NCBI GenBank assembly: GCA_024734495.1
Contig: JALMQS010000887.1
Location: 1,231,115 to 1,295,114 of the forward strand
Source: Forficula auricularia
Lineage: Eukaryota; Arthropoda; Insecta; Dermaptera; Forficulidae
Direction: 5' to 3'
Length of the DNA stretch: 64,000 nt
The translations under genes and the position numbers were made by a program. Below the pieces are notes generated by a model. That model was not told the origin of the DNA. It did no database searches and was given only the letters and a program-made list of their open reading frames with translations. This document shows, in pieces, positions 1 to 10,859 of the stretch. The first letter of the stretch is position 1, and every line of letters starts with the position of its first letter.

Positions 1-298
1 GCAACTAATATTTAATGACAGTTGTTATATTGTCAAATTTTACAAATAAAACATATCTATTCTCTGTATTATATATCTATAATATCTCTATATATTAATA
101 TATTCCTCTATATAGCTTAGAATATTAGATTTACGCCGTGTCTCATTTGAAATTTTAGTAGATAAATTTATTAATTTTAAATATATTATATATTAATATA
201 TATCTAATTTTTGGAAATAATTCATACCGCGAATTTTTTTTTTTTTTGAATTTAAGAAAAATATAAATTCTTAAAATTTTAGTAGACAAATTAATTTA

Positions 299-300
<2 letters not shown>

Positions 301-346
<46 letters not shown>

Positions 347-350
347 TTAA
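301..350. repeat. (TA)n microsatellite
   Basis: An uninterrupted TA run inside the 0.8-kb repeat. The right-hand copy has a longer run at the matching position. Confidence 0.9.
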
Positions 351-736
351 TTTATAATATAAGTTTTAATTAGATATGATTTAATGGGATAATGAGATTA
401 ATTCTTAATTTATTACTGCGCGGGTCATTTGAAATTTTAGTAGATAAATTAATTTTAAAATTATTATATATAATTAATTTAGAGGCACTTTTTAGATAAA
501 TTTAAATATTGAAATGTATTATTAAAAAAGAAATAGGTTTCCAACCGATCGGGAATTTCGAGAGAAATGGTTGCATGCTCTAATAAAGTATTTATAAAGC
601 ATTTAATGATATTTTTTCATCTTTCTTTGATCAATATTCATTATTCAAAAAAATATTTTTTTCAAAACATATAATTACGGACAGCTAATAATCACATCTC
701 GAGACGCTGCCCGCCAGAGCCACCAGCCCAGAGGGC

Positions 737-780
737 CGAGCGGCGCCGGGCGTGCCATAGGCACGCCAGGTACTGCTCGT
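737..780. repeat. GC-rich compound hairpin at repeat end
   Basis: GGCGTGCC and GGCACGCC flank a 3-base loop, with GAGC/GCTC bases further out. The same hairpin, with compensating differences, ends the right copy at 14011-14053. Terminal hairpins like this are typical of rolling-circle transposons, but the canonical CTRR end was not found here. Confidence 0.7.
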
Positions 781-914
781 ATATACTATAATACAATATT
801 TGCCACAATTCTTCCAAATTATTTGAATAATTAAACACAAGAGAGCGCTACCTTCGGCAGTAGTGATGCCTCTATGTTTAACGAACCGTCCCTATAGTAA
901 ATATATAAAGATTG

Positions 915-1085
915 TATATGAAAATGTGGGGTTTCACAGGAATAAAATGAAACAGTTTTTATAAAAGCTCAATATATTTCAGTTAATTCAATGTAACTCC
1001 TGAAGATGGGCGAATAGCCCAAAATATATTGAATTTTTATAAAACTGTTTAGTTTTATTCCTATGAAACTCCACATTTTCATATA
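915..1085. mobile_element. Foldback element with decayed hammerhead motif
   Basis: Arms at 915-979 and 1022-1085 are reverse complements over about 64 bases, with few mismatches. The spacer carries a plus-strand hammerhead-like motif: CTGAAGA at 1000-1006 and a GGGC/GCCC hairpin, but AAAA in place of GAAA at 1021. It resembles the PLE-derived palindromes elsewhere in the window and shares their gtttcac-containing arms. It is probably a decayed non-autonomous Penelope-like end. Confidence 0.65.
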
Positions 1086-1312
1086 TAATGTTTATATATT
1101 TACTATTCAATTGATATATATTGTTTCACTTAAAACTATCACCGCTTTCCTTAGAATTTATTAATTTTTGGCTAAAATTAATAAATTAAAAATCGGCTCC
1201 TAAATTCGATTACATATTTTGTGTTTGTATTTTGTTTTTTGTTTTTATTTTAATTTGTTTTTATTTTTTGTTTGTAATTTTATTTTAAATAATAACATTT
1301 TGTTTATATTTA

Positions 1313-1921
1313 AAAATAAATTGCAACGGATCGTTGCTAAACTTTATCCAAATTCATTTGAAATATTAATATGTTCTAGAGTAAAGTACTTTAAAATATA
1401 ATTTTACTAAAAACTTTATTTAACCTTTTTTGTGGTCCCCAAGGTACTTAATTAGGATATTAAATTTCATCAAAATTGGTTAAGTCATTTTCAAGATATC
1501 TAGAAAAAACCAAAAAAGTACTGAAATAAAGTACCAATGTTTGTGGACCGATATGTACCAAAAACCAATCAGCGCTTCATTTTGTTAAAATACTGGTAGG
1601 TTTTCAATTTCAATTCAATCGGTGCAACGGTGTGGAAAAATTCGTGGACGAAAAAAACGATAACACACATACATCCATCCATCCATCCATCCGCACGCAC
1701 TTCCAAAAAAATGGTACTTTTTGGCCTCTCGACGAGATTCCAGGTAATTTTTGGCAAAACCGTCACGTGCTAAAATTCAATCTCATTGAATACTTCAATT
1801 TGTGACCTTAATTGAGTCCATGGGTTCCGTAGTCTTTACCTGAGGACCCTTTGAAGTCGCGCTTGCCGCGAGACCCATTACAATACTTTCTCCCATGCTT
1901 CGCATTGGATAAAGTAAAAAA
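1313..1921 (+). repeat. Dispersed repeat C, copy 1
   Basis: Direct homolog of 8722-9284. Shared landmarks are TTGCAACGGATCGTTGCTAA near the start, CAGCGCTTCATTTT, a CATC-rich stretch, an ACCTGAGGACCC segment and GCTTCGCATTGGATAAAGT at the end. The (CATC)n run is longer in this copy. A minus-strand frame of about 65 codons across it is not conserved in the second copy, so I do not call it a gene. Superfamily unknown. Confidence 0.75.
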
Positions 1922-2052
1922 GATTGAAAGTATTTTCTGAACGTACTTTAACTTCTTTGTTGTTGATGAAACTTTCTGAATATACTCTTCTCTCTCAAAA
2001 TTTTACTTGTTAAACGTTTTTACAAATTTGTATTCAGTTTTTATTTGAACTC

Positions 2053-2090
2053 CTGAAGATGGGCTAATAACCCGAAATATATATCGAGTG
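2053..2090 (+). ncRNA. Hammerhead ribozyme motif (GAAATAT type)
   Basis: CTGAAGA at 2053-2059, then T, a GGG/CCC helix II with a 7-base loop, and GAAA at 2074-2077. After it comes the self-complementary ATATATAT, then C as a possible cleavage nucleotide, then GAGT. GAGT pairs with ACTC just upstream of CTGAAGA, giving helix I. Family knowledge: Penelope-like elements carry hammerheads with very short helix III that may act as dimers. Activity is inferred only. Confidence 0.6.
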
Positions 2091-2189
2091 AATCAAACTC
2101 AAAATAAACATACATTTGTTTTAATATTTCCTTTTTGTGAAACTTAACCTAGAAAATTCTACTCATAAGTTATCGAAAATTTAATTTAA

Positions 2190-2275
2190 AACACACCATT
2201 GTTTTGACAAAATGAAGCGCTGATTATATTTAATACATATCGGCCCACAAACATTAGTACTTTATTATACTACTT
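2190..2275 (-). repeat. Fragment of repeat C, inverted
   Basis: GACAAAATGAAGCGCTGAT and the following bases up to the TACTTTATT segment are the reverse complement of the middle of repeat C (compare 1515-1590). The hammerhead-bearing unit at 2053 lies between copy 1 and this inverted piece. Confidence 0.55.
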
Positions 2276-3429
2276 TTCTTCTGGCTTAACTAATTTTGAT
2301 CAAATTAAATAATATCAAGCTTGAATGATCCGATTACAATTAAAATTAAGATGGCTTTTAATCTCAGATATAATGATGATTAAATATAAAATATAATTTC
2401 GAAAACTTTATTAGATTTTGAGATAGAGCTCACATAAGACTTGGCAAATTTGAATGAGCATTTATTGGGACAATTAATTCCATATCGGGTCTAATAGATG
2501 ACTCTTGTGGTTTTGTTAGAAAATTAAATTAAATTATCAGATGTTCAGAAGAAGAAGAAGAATTAGGGGTCGAGATCAAGTTAATAAAATAATCATGGGA
2601 TGAAATCATTTTCAAAAATGTAGTTTTAACTTATTCGATATATTCAAAATAAAGTTGACCATGTCTGACTAAATTATACTTAATATTATAGTTTGCTTCT
2701 GACTAGTGAATTGAAAATTAATCAGTATTCGTATAATGTATCCTTTCTTAAAAACGAAGAAATAGAAATAGAAGCTGAAATGTCGTGTTTCCGAGAAAAT
2801 TGTAACCAATCAATGAGTTACCTTTATTTGAATTTATTTCTAAAAGGCATTTAAGAGAAGAAATATGCAAATGACCGATCCCTAAACAAAAATAATAATG
2901 AATAATAAATTAAAACGTTTTTTTTTCGGGTGGTTTGCTAAATGAAAAAACAATAACAGGAACATTTTTGACATATGTCATTTATATTTGATTTGATTAT
3001 GAATAAAATATGAGAGGATATTAACATCATAATCATCCGATAAAATTTATGCATATTTTAGAGTGAATTATTTCATAGATTTTTTCTCTCTCTTTCTCAT
3101 TCTATCTAAAAATTAAATGAGTACATTTTCACCTCTGTTAAAAAGTATAATTTAATTAACTAAATGCAACAATATTATTTAGCTTAAAGCAAAAAAATAA
3201 ATAAATTTAGCTTCCTAGATAGGTCTTTATTGGGGCTTAAAATTTGGATTTCTTTTTCTTAATTTACCATTTTCTAGTGTTCTTGAACAATTGACTTGAC
3301 TTTCACTTACTACGATTTAATAACGAACTTAAAATTATATAATGATCAAAAGTAACGTACTAATTAAAAGTTAATAAACCACAGATAAATTCCATTTATA
3401 AAAAAAATTTAATACATAAATTTAAGAAT
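2276..3429. other. Unassigned AT-rich stretch
   Basis: No open frame, RNA gene or repeat relation was recognised. The stretch is A+T-rich throughout, with stop codons in all frames. Confidence 0.5.
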
Positions 3430-3860
3430 TTTTATGGAAACCCCTTAAAGCTATGCAACATCATTATCTTGTTTGGGCGTCCTATGCCTACCCTATATAT
3501 TTAAGGCGTAAAGTCATACTATAATAATTGAAAAGATTTTGGTTGTGTCGAGAGTAGCAGAGCTGTTGATTCATGAAGAGAAATCAATGAGGTTGTCCTC
3601 TGCTTGATGCATATAAACTTATACATATATATACCAAATATTAAACATGTTTATATATAAACTTTATTTGTTTTGACTATAGTTTCGAAAGTTTTACCTT
3701 CGTCATAAGTCTTTTTAATTATAAATATTTTATCTGTACCTTCTTATGGGGTCAATTACCCGATGGTTATAGAAATTTCATTTTGTTGTTACAGCTCGTT
3801 AGCCACACACGATTTATTCTGCTACTCCCGGCAAAACAAAATCTTTTGAATTAGAATTTT
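3430..3860 (+). mobile_element. PLE family B copy with decayed hammerhead
   Basis: Bases 3430-3670 match 34730-34945 in direct orientation. The family mark is a TCGAGAGTAGCAGAG-like motif, then GTTGATTCA and a GGTTGTCCTCTGCTTGATGC-like block. A minus-strand hammerhead-like motif at 3675-3711 ends in GAAACTATAGTC but has a damaged first box. Bases 3780-3860 are an inverted counterpart of about 4600-4665, sharing CACACGATT and the GCTACTCCCGGCAAAAC motif. No protein remnant is seen. Confidence 0.65.
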
Positions 3861-4262
3861 TATATATACTTACCATATATGTCGTAATACCAAGCCAATC
3901 CATCATCTGACAAACATATACATACCATTGATAGTATTAATTTGAATAATATTTAAATAGAAGACTTTCAAAAACAAACAGTAGTATATCTTTATTTATG
4001 TATAAAACGTTCATAGGTAAATTATAATATTCCTTTGATACTGAGACAAATCTGAATAGATAATCTGAAAAGTCTAAAATTCTAAAAATTTTGAATTTCT
4101 AAAATTTGTTAGGATTTTTTGTGAAAAAATATATTTCACAAATATTATTATTATATTTAAATAAAGAATAGTAATATGTCACTATAGAGTCGCGAAAACG
4201 ATTAAGGAAAGTATTAAAACCAATGAAATTTCCACTTTATATAGATTATAGATATTATAAGT

Positions 4263-4352
4263 TGGCTTAGGTTCAGTGATTGGTATCTCATTTAGTTAGA
4301 ACTTCGTTCTTTAAAGCTTCAATCGAGGTCCAGGGCTCGAAACCTGGCCAAT
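4263..4352 (+). mobile_element. tRNA-derived SINE head (likely)
   Basis: GGCTCGAAACC at 4334-4344 fits the B box of an RNA polymerase III promoter, set between CCAGG and CCTGG as in a T-arm. A loose A box (GGCTTAGGTTCAGTG) lies about 60 bases upstream. No convincing acceptor stem exists, so a functional tRNA gene is unlikely. The TTTTGTCTGTAA that follows recalls the SINE at 9531. Confidence 0.45.
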
Positions 4353-4594
4353 CCTTTTGTCTGTAATAAAAACTAATTTATTTTATTATTATTCTTTGAA
4401 GGTAATCAAATGATATTGGTAAAATTTTCAAAAATATTTATATTGTCTTGATTTCTTATATTTCAATAACGAGATCATTTATCTCGAAAACTTTTTATAC
4501 ATTAATTCTTAAGCGATTGAAAGGAACCCCAAGGATTGGGAAAAAATTATCTTTAATAAAATATATTTATTGGATATTTATTTTTTCATCACTC

Positions 4595-4740
4595 AAAAAT
4601 TCTAATTGAAAAGATTTTGTTTTACCGGGAGTAGCAGAATCAATCGTGTGTGGCTAACGAGCTGTAACAACCTAATTAAATTTCTATATCCATCGAGTAA
4701 TTGACGTTTCGGAGAATTTACCCTCCTTCTTCAGGGTTTC
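4595..4740 (-). mobile_element. PLE family B arm with hammerhead
   Basis: This is the reverse complement of the 3780-3860 block, so the two form an inverted pair about 0.75 kb apart. At its right end a minus-strand hammerhead core is intact: CTGAAGA (4728-4734), A, GGAG/CTCC hairpin, GAAA (4707-4710), then CGTC. The helix I partner is weak here. Confidence 0.6.
4695..4740 (-). ncRNA. Hammerhead ribozyme motif (GAAACGTC type)
   Basis: Both conserved boxes are present. Helix II is GGAG/CTCC with one unpaired A before it. Helix III would be the self-complementary ACGU, with C as cleavage nucleotide (GUC). The best helix I is distant (CGAG with CTCG), so the monomer is doubtful. Confidence 0.5.
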
Positions 4741-4741
4741 T

Positions 4742-6420
4742 TTCTGCTATACTCGATTCCGAGCCTCGGCGATTACAATGGAGAGTATCCTCTCCATTGT
4801 AATTTTTCACAAGGGTGATTTCCCATTGCCTTCCCCTGAAGGAATCAGATTATAGCCGATCAAATATTTGCAGTGCGTCTGGTTTGAACCCGCGCTAGCT
4901 TCAGGGTTTAAAAAGGATAATTGAGGGAAAAATACAATATATTTTACAAGATACAAGATTTTTCCTTCTTTTGTTTTTTTACTATCCTTGGCCTGCCTTT
5001 CCATCACTTATGAATTAAAATTTCTACCAGTCCGAAGAGAAAATTTCTATTAATATATTTTATGATATAACAAAATTTACATTGATTGTTTTTGAAATAA
5101 TTATATTTACTTTAAACTTTTAAATAGTCTAGGAATCTACATAAAATTGTATTATGTAGATAATTGTAGAATTAGAGGAAGAGTTAGTTGCAGGGGCAGC
5201 GTCATGGAGTGTAGACAACAAGTTTATCCTCGGCTCTCGGTTGTAGGGGTTGTGTAGAATTTATATCGTCTCGTTATTCTAATTGCCAGGCAAGTTGTGC
5301 CGACTATTACAAGCCACAGCACTTGAGGGGCTTCATTTAACCACCCTTCCCTTTAAAGGGTTGAAAAAAATCACCACCAAGTTATTATGCAAGTGCGCCC
5401 GCCCTTAAGACGCTCTGCTAACTCGAGTATTAAATGCCATGTTGTGGTTAATAAGAGCCTAACGTTGTTCAAATTCGGCTCTGTATATGGGCTCTATATA
5501 TATATATATATATATATATAGGATACATTCGTAAACTGTACTCTGCACGATCCAGTGGATTTACCTTTTTAATGGTAAAGGGCGTTAGGGAAACTAGTAC
5601 TTGTTTTAAACTGAAATGATTCTATTAAATTAATTTATCAGAATTAAAACAAATGACCTAGAATATATTTAAACCGGAGGGGGATTAAACTATCCTCATC
5701 ATTTATCTAATATAATTTTAGGTTATGAAGTAAAAAAAATTATAATAAATAAAAAATACATTAAAAAATCATTAAAATTTATTTGTATTGAAACAGAAAA
5801 ATGTATTATAATTTAACAGACAGATTAAAATTTTTTAAATTCGTTTTATGGTTGGATAATCTTGTCTAGAAATAAAATACACCCAAGCAACCCTGTACTT
5901 TTGTCTTTTACGTTTCTTATAAAATTATTTGATATAATAAAAATGAAAAGTTGTAAGTGAAATTCGTATAATACACATACTATCTTATTTTGCATCTTTT
6001 CAGCAGTGACTATCTCAACATCCGATCCTAAAAATAAGTTTTCAAAATTACCATTTTTAATTACACTTACATATCGTCGCTGATCTTACAAAACCTCGTA
6101 AGTCCGATTTTTGTTCAAATACGTATTATACGTTTATACCGACCAACTTTTCACGGTGCGTCTGTCTATTGAAACCTTATTATTCTATTCCAATTTAATT
6201 CCGCACTATGGACAAATAATAAATAATGCATTGTGTTAGTATGTATTGTTGTTTAAAATGATTTTCTTTGTTTTCTGGCAAACAATAAATTTAGGAGTTA
6301 CGAGGTTTTGCAAGATCAGCGATGATAGGAAGACATTAAAGTGTTGGATTCATTTTTGTTCAGTCTTCTATCTATGAAACTATAAACGTTAATTTCACTC
6401 GCAGTGCGCCCTTAAGATAA
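4742..6420. other. Unassigned stretch, partly GC-richer
   Basis: Bases 5160-5480 are less AT-rich than the surroundings and look like low-copy sequence, but no frame stays open and no splice-bounded exon stands out. A short (TA)n run lies at 5497-5520. Nothing else was recognised. Confidence 0.4.
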
Positions 6421-6525
6421 ATTAACTGTGTTTAGAAAAATAAAACAGGCTAATTGACGATTCTACCCTCACCGACTCCCTCGGCTAGCTAGCTCATCGA
6501 AGAAGTGTTTCCGCGCTTTCCCTAT

Positions 6526-6732
6526 TTATAGATACCTACTATCATGGCAGGTGCTCTGATGAGTTAAAATCAGTGATTCCCCCCAAAGCATGGTTTGCGC
6601 ATAGCTCGCCAATTCGCATAACTTGTTCGCGGTTAAATTAGAAAAGTGCCGGACCATTTCACTCGCCAATGCGTTTGTCCCCATGACTTCTAGGAACAGG
6701 AACTCTCTCCCGGCCTCCATATTTCCAATCAT
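6526..6732 (-). other. Short GC-richer open frame, doubtful
   Basis: A 68-codon minus-strand frame with balanced amino-acid use (it includes MEAGREFLFLEVMGTN near the start) in a local GC-rich patch of about 45-50% G+C. That is unusual for the window and could mean a host exon or a fragment of an old element. I recognise no domain. No clear splice signals define an exon, and it is not repeated elsewhere in the window. Treat it as an unconfirmed coding candidate. Confidence 0.2.
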
Positions 6733-6912
6733 TTATAATCTTCAAATCTACAAAACTCGGCTGCACAAACACCTACGCCTACACCTTCTAATATGATCAA
6801 CTTTCCCTTCTCTTCGGTAATGCAAGGGTCTTTCAAGATCCATAGGGGCTGCATCTTACTGGTGCGCCCATTCTTGCATTCAATTGCATTATAAAAAGAA
6901 ATCGACGAACAA

Positions 6913-7217
6913 ACATCATTAGAACTTGACCAAATTAATATTTGACCACCCCTAAGGTACCCCCTTTCCAATAAAAAGAGAATCATCGAAATCGGTCCAT
7001 AAACAAAGAAGTTATGCGTGAACAATTGAATATACATAACAAAAAAAGGCCCAATACCAATGAATAAAAAACAGGACCAATCGGGTACGAGACTGAACCC
7101 AATGCAAAAAAATCACCCAAATGGATCCACAAGGTAAAGAGAAATAAATGTTCAAATATAAAAAAAAAACAGACATTCCTTTGAATTGATAACCTCCTCC
7201 TTCGTCGGTTAAAAAAA
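6913..7217 (+). repeat. Dispersed repeat E, copy 1
   Basis: Matches 23424-23827. Shared landmarks are AGAACTTGACCAAATTAATA, CCACCCCTAAGGTACCCC, AATCGGTCCA, AAAGAAGTTAT and the terminal AACCTCCTCCTT...GTCGGTTAAAA. A lone copy of the terminus sits at 39925-39962. The run of GAAATCGGT-like phrases is typical of arthropod transposon non-coding ends. Class not determined. Confidence 0.7.
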
Positions 7218-7469
7218 ATAAATAAAACGAGTTTTCTGGATGCCCAAAACTATTCTGAAAATTAAATGGTCACTATCTGTGTGTCTGTATATGAGATGCA
7301 TCAGTATGTCACAAAGCAACGAAATTTGAAACATAAGCTACGTATCAGCCAGCAAAAGAATTGTAAGCTTTTTATCCAAATCAACATACTCGTATACTCC
7401 TTAATTTAGATGCTGGGGTGTTTTGTTTTTTCTCAAATATGATTTCTGCAGCTTTTTTAAAAGTCTATG

Positions 7470-8106
7470 CATCATCATCATCATTGAGTATACAGTCCTA
7501 CGACTGGTTTGATGCAACAATCCGTCTCCACTCGACTCTGTCCCCCGCCAGCTGTTTGACCTCTCTAAATGTCTGGCATCCCTTATCCCCAATTATTTGG
7601 TTGAAATATTCTAATCTGGGTCTTCCCCTTTTCTTTCCCACCTCCCCCTCCAAGATATCCCTAAGCAGTCCCCCATGTCTCAGTGTGTGCCCCATCATCT
7701 GACCTCTTCTCTTCTTCAGACTCTTCCACAAGGTTCTTCTTTCTCCGATTCTTCCAAGAACTTCTTCATTTGTAATTTTATCCATCCATTTGATATTCAT
7801 CATTCTTCTGTAGCACCACATTTCGAAAGCCTCTAATCTCTTTCTCTCCGCTTCTCTAATTGTCCAGGTTTCACACCCGTACATGGCTATGCTCCATACA
7901 TATGTCTTCAATAGAAACTTTCTGTTTTCTAAGCTGATTGAGGAGGAGCATAGTAGTTTTTGTTTTGAATTAAACCCCATTTTTGCTTCGGCAATTCTTG
8001 ATTTAATTTCGTTTTCGCTCCTCCCATCCCATGCCACAAAGTCTCTGCGCTTAATATATATCTCAAGTTTTGTGATGTCTATTTTTTTATCTCGATCGAA
8101 ACAATA
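7470..8106 (-). pseudogene. 3' end of an RTE-like non-LTR retrotransposon (RT C-terminus)
   Basis: The minus strand encodes the C-terminal part of a non-LTR reverse transcriptase. An open frame of 179 codons from 8037 runs to a TAG at 7498-7500, and the frame stays open upstream to about 8106. Seen motifs in order: DGRSENEIKSRIAEAK, YGCETWT, LEAFEMWCYRRM, GRPRLEY and the closing WRRIVASNQS. These are typical of the region after the RT palm in insect RTE-like elements. The polymerase core and endonuclease are missing, so the copy is 5' truncated. Downstream of the stop is a (GAT)n run at 7470-7485 on the coding strand. RTE elements commonly end in such a microsatellite. Plus-strand frames here are shadows. 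The exact clade is less certain than the class. Confidence 0.85.
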
Positions 8107-8721
8107 GGGGATGACTAAATTGAAAGGGGAAATTGGTGAGGTTGTAAATGAAAGTCGTGTGGTGTATACACCAGTTGATTTTTTTAATATTCATGGATGT
8201 CATTAATTATTAAATGATTGCAAATTTAACGATATCTTTATGCATACATAATAAATAATAATAAATCAAACATGAATGCGATTGATAAAGTTATGTTTAT
8301 TTGACAGCTGATAATTTACAGGTTATTCATCGCTCTCTCTCCCTCGGTTCGTTTATAATAATATCGCGTATATATAAATAACTCCACGTGTTATCAATGT
8401 TACGCGTCCAGAGAGAATAATCTAATTTGTCGTCCCGGGAAATGGATAATTTAATATTTTCTAAATAAGTTATTTTATATAGGTATGTACCTATATAATT
8501 TATATTTACGTTGACCCAGATTCGTTAATTTACTTTTTGTCTATTGTTTTTGATGTTAAGTTTATGCCTTTTCAACAAATGAGAGATAGACAAGAACAAA
8601 AGTAGTTAAACTAGATGAAAATTGGAGCGTTATCATAATTTTTGAAAGAAAAAAGACAACACAGATTTTTAAAATGGAACATTGAAAATGATTAAAAATA
8701 TTAAGGACTTGTTATTAGCTG
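8107..8721. other. Unassigned stretch
   Basis: AT-rich sequence between the RTE fragment and repeat C. No gene or repeat was recognised. Confidence 0.45.
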
Positions 8722-9284
8722 AAATAAATTGCAACGGATCGTTGCTAAACTTTAACCAATGTACTATCTTATTCTAGAGTAAAGTACTTTAAAATATAAT
8801 TTTACAAAAAACTTTATATGAACTTTTTTATCGTCCTCAAGTTAGTTAATTACAATATTTGTTTAGTCATTTTCAAAATATTTAGAAAAAACTAAAAAAG
8901 TACCAAAATAAAGTACTAATTTTTGTGTGCTGATATGTACCAAAAACTAATCAGCGCTTCATTTTATTAAACTAATGGTAAGTTTTCAATTTCATTTCAA
9001 TAGGTACAAAGGTGTTGAAAAAATACACGAAAAAAACGATAACATACATCCATCCGCACGCACTTCCTGAAAAAATCGCACTTTTTGGCCTCTGGGCGAG
9101 ACCCCATGTAATTTTTGGCAAAACCGTCACGTGATAAAATTCAATCTAATTGAATACTACAATTTGTGACCTTAATTGGGACCATAGGTTCCGTAGTCTT
9201 TACCTGAGGACCCTTTGAAGTCGCGCTTGCCACGAGACCAATTTTAATACTTTACCCATGCTTCGCATTGGATAAAGTAAAAAT
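8722..9284 (+). repeat. Dispersed repeat C, copy 2
   Basis: Direct homolog of 1313-1921, with several small deletions and a much shorter CATC run. It ends at the same GCTTCGCATTGGATAAAGT. The 19-base end also appears, slightly changed, at 19423-19440, at the end of the 119-bp array. Confidence 0.75.
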
Positions 9285-9412
9285 GGAGAATAGCCTACAA
9301 ACCATCGTTGTAGATTCCATCGTCCTATTTGAATTAAAATTTTGCTTTGTTATTCGCTTTCTAATTTAGATTATTTCATAGCGATACTATAATTCATTTC
9401 AACATTATCATA

Positions 9413-9480
9413 GAGCAGTGCTTCTTAAAATATGGGTCGCGAATTTGCGACCCCATCTTGGGTCGAGTAACTGAATCGTA
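9413..9480 (+). mobile_element. hAT-like MITE end fragment
   Basis: CAGTGCTTCTTAAAATATGG followed by GTCGCGA matches the start of the complete small hAT-like element at 51496. The far end is not seen, so this is a fragment. Confidence 0.45.
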
Positions 9481-9530
9481 CAATAATTGTACAATTATAA
9501 TGAGCTTATAGCTTGTTTGTAGTTTAAACA

Positions 9531-9900
9531 GTCGGCCTCCCTGGAGTAATGGTCAGAATGTCAGGATGGCAACCCGGAGGTCTCGGGTTCGATTCCCGGC
9601 TATACCCAGACATTTTTTCTGTAAGTATAGGGTCTGGAAAAAAAATTAAGTGGGAGATAAATTTAACTTAATTTATCGAACGAAGAATTTACCACTGCTC
9701 GATGCCCTTAAAATTTAGTAAATTGGATATTAGATTGTATCTAACTTTCTGAGATTTGGCTCGTAATCCTGGCTTCTTTTCCTTCTACTCTGTTCTTTTC
9801 ACGATGGAGGGGCCAGCCCATACAGGCCTTTAGGGGATGGACCTTCTGGTGTATCTCCTTCTCACATCAATATCATTAAAAAAAATAAAATAAAATAAAA
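9531..9900 (+). mobile_element. SINE with tRNA-derived head and LINE-type tail
   Basis: The head (9533-9604) has a B box GGTTCGATTCC at 9586-9596 between CGG and CCG, and an A-box-like GGAGTAATGGTCAG upstream, as in tRNA-derived RNA polymerase III promoters. A body of about 170 bases follows. The last 100 bases (about 9786-9885) match the 3' tail of the LINE at 62110-62216, including CACGATGGAG, CAGGCCTTTAGGG and CTCCTTCTCACATCAAT. The element ends in an A-rich repeat. A shared tail is the known way a SINE borrows a LINE's reverse transcriptase. Confidence 0.8.
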
Positions 9901-10649
9901 ATCGAAATTTAGAAAATGTATAGGTGTTAAAAAGGGCCTCAAATGTTATATATTCAAACAAAACTAATCTAATGTAGTTATTTAACTTGGTTTCAAATTG
10001 AATTATTACATTTACACTGTTACTATTTTCAAAGTATATAGCTACATCTCTGTATGTACTTGCAAAAACTATGCTCCTATCTGCAAAATATCATTATATA
10101 TAACAGGGTGTTTCTAAATTGATGTGAAATATTTTAAAGGGTGATTTTCAGAAAAAATTAGGGAGGGTCTTTCATATAATTTTGTTCAAAACCCCTTCCC
10201 CTCCAAGTTACAGTCCTCTAAAGTTAAGGGGGGGGGACTTGTTTTTATTTAATAATAATATATCTACCATATGAAAGAATTTAGAAGAATAAAATTTGGC
10301 AGATAACTGATGCTAATAAAATAACAGTTTTTGACTAATTTTGTAACCCTAAAATGTTATCACAAGGGGATGAAAAATTAACCCCTATATTAGTTTGCAT
10401 CAAAACTTTTTAATTCGTCTACATTTTCCTATTTAAAACTTTGAGTATTATTTTATTTTTTTGTGATCAAACAAACAATTTTATAATCAGTAGAGATTGT
10501 GGTGTTGGTGCAAGGTGAAACAGTTTAATAAAGATAAGAGTAAATAAATATTTTATTTAATCTGGATTTACTATGAGTTAAGGATACTGGGTCACTTATT
10601 TCACATTAAAATTAAAAAATTAAAAGATATAAAATTTTTTTTCTTTTTC

Positions 10650-10690
10650 AATATATATATTTCGGGCTATCAACCCATCTTCAGGAAATA
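10650..10690 (-). ncRNA. Hammerhead ribozyme motif (GAAATAT type)
   Basis: On the minus strand CTGAAGA (10678-10684) is followed by T, a GGG/CCC-type helix II (GGGTTGATAGCCC) and GAAA (10660-10663), then alternating AT. It sits just downstream, in the sense direction, of the PLE endonuclease remnant. Confidence 0.6.
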
Positions 10691-10859
10691 CAGAAAGTAA
10701 CTAATTCAACTTATTGAATAACAGGTTATATATGTGTTTATTGAACAGAGGGAAAGAATTTTTAAATTATTTTAAAAGGACACTTTCTCTTAAGATGTTG
10801 TTAAGAAAGAATATCAGGTTGGCATTTGTTTACATAGGATTGTTTGGGTGAAAGGGAAG

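Larger units (their letters stand above)
1..781 (+). repeat. Left copy of a 0.8-kb inverted repeat, cut by the window edge
   Basis: This block matches the reverse complement of about 14009-14797 almost throughout, including an internal (TA)n run, the GC-rich end and the unique-looking stretch around 540-700. Its inner end is a GC-rich compound hairpin (about 737-779) with GGCGTGCC/GGCACGCC as the core stem, inside a weaker outer stem. The match continues right to base 1, so the repeat probably extends beyond the window. It could be one of two dispersed copies or one arm of a very long terminal inverted repeat. No coding potential is seen. Confidence 0.8.

Noticed and set aside
1820..1885. Hammerhead first box CTGAGGA inside repeat C
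   Set aside because: No GAAA box or suitable hairpin follows at the right distance (the same in both copies).
6540..6590. CTGATGAGTTAAAATCAG as a hammerhead
   Set aside because: It has the first box and a small hairpin but GTGATT instead of GAAA, and no helix I.
7418..8107. Plus-strand frames opposite the RTE fragment
   Set aside because: Shadows of the minus-strand reverse transcriptase, which has the recognisable motifs.
9533..9604. Functional tRNA gene
   Set aside because: A and B boxes are present but the acceptor stem does not pair and a SINE body with LINE tail follows.
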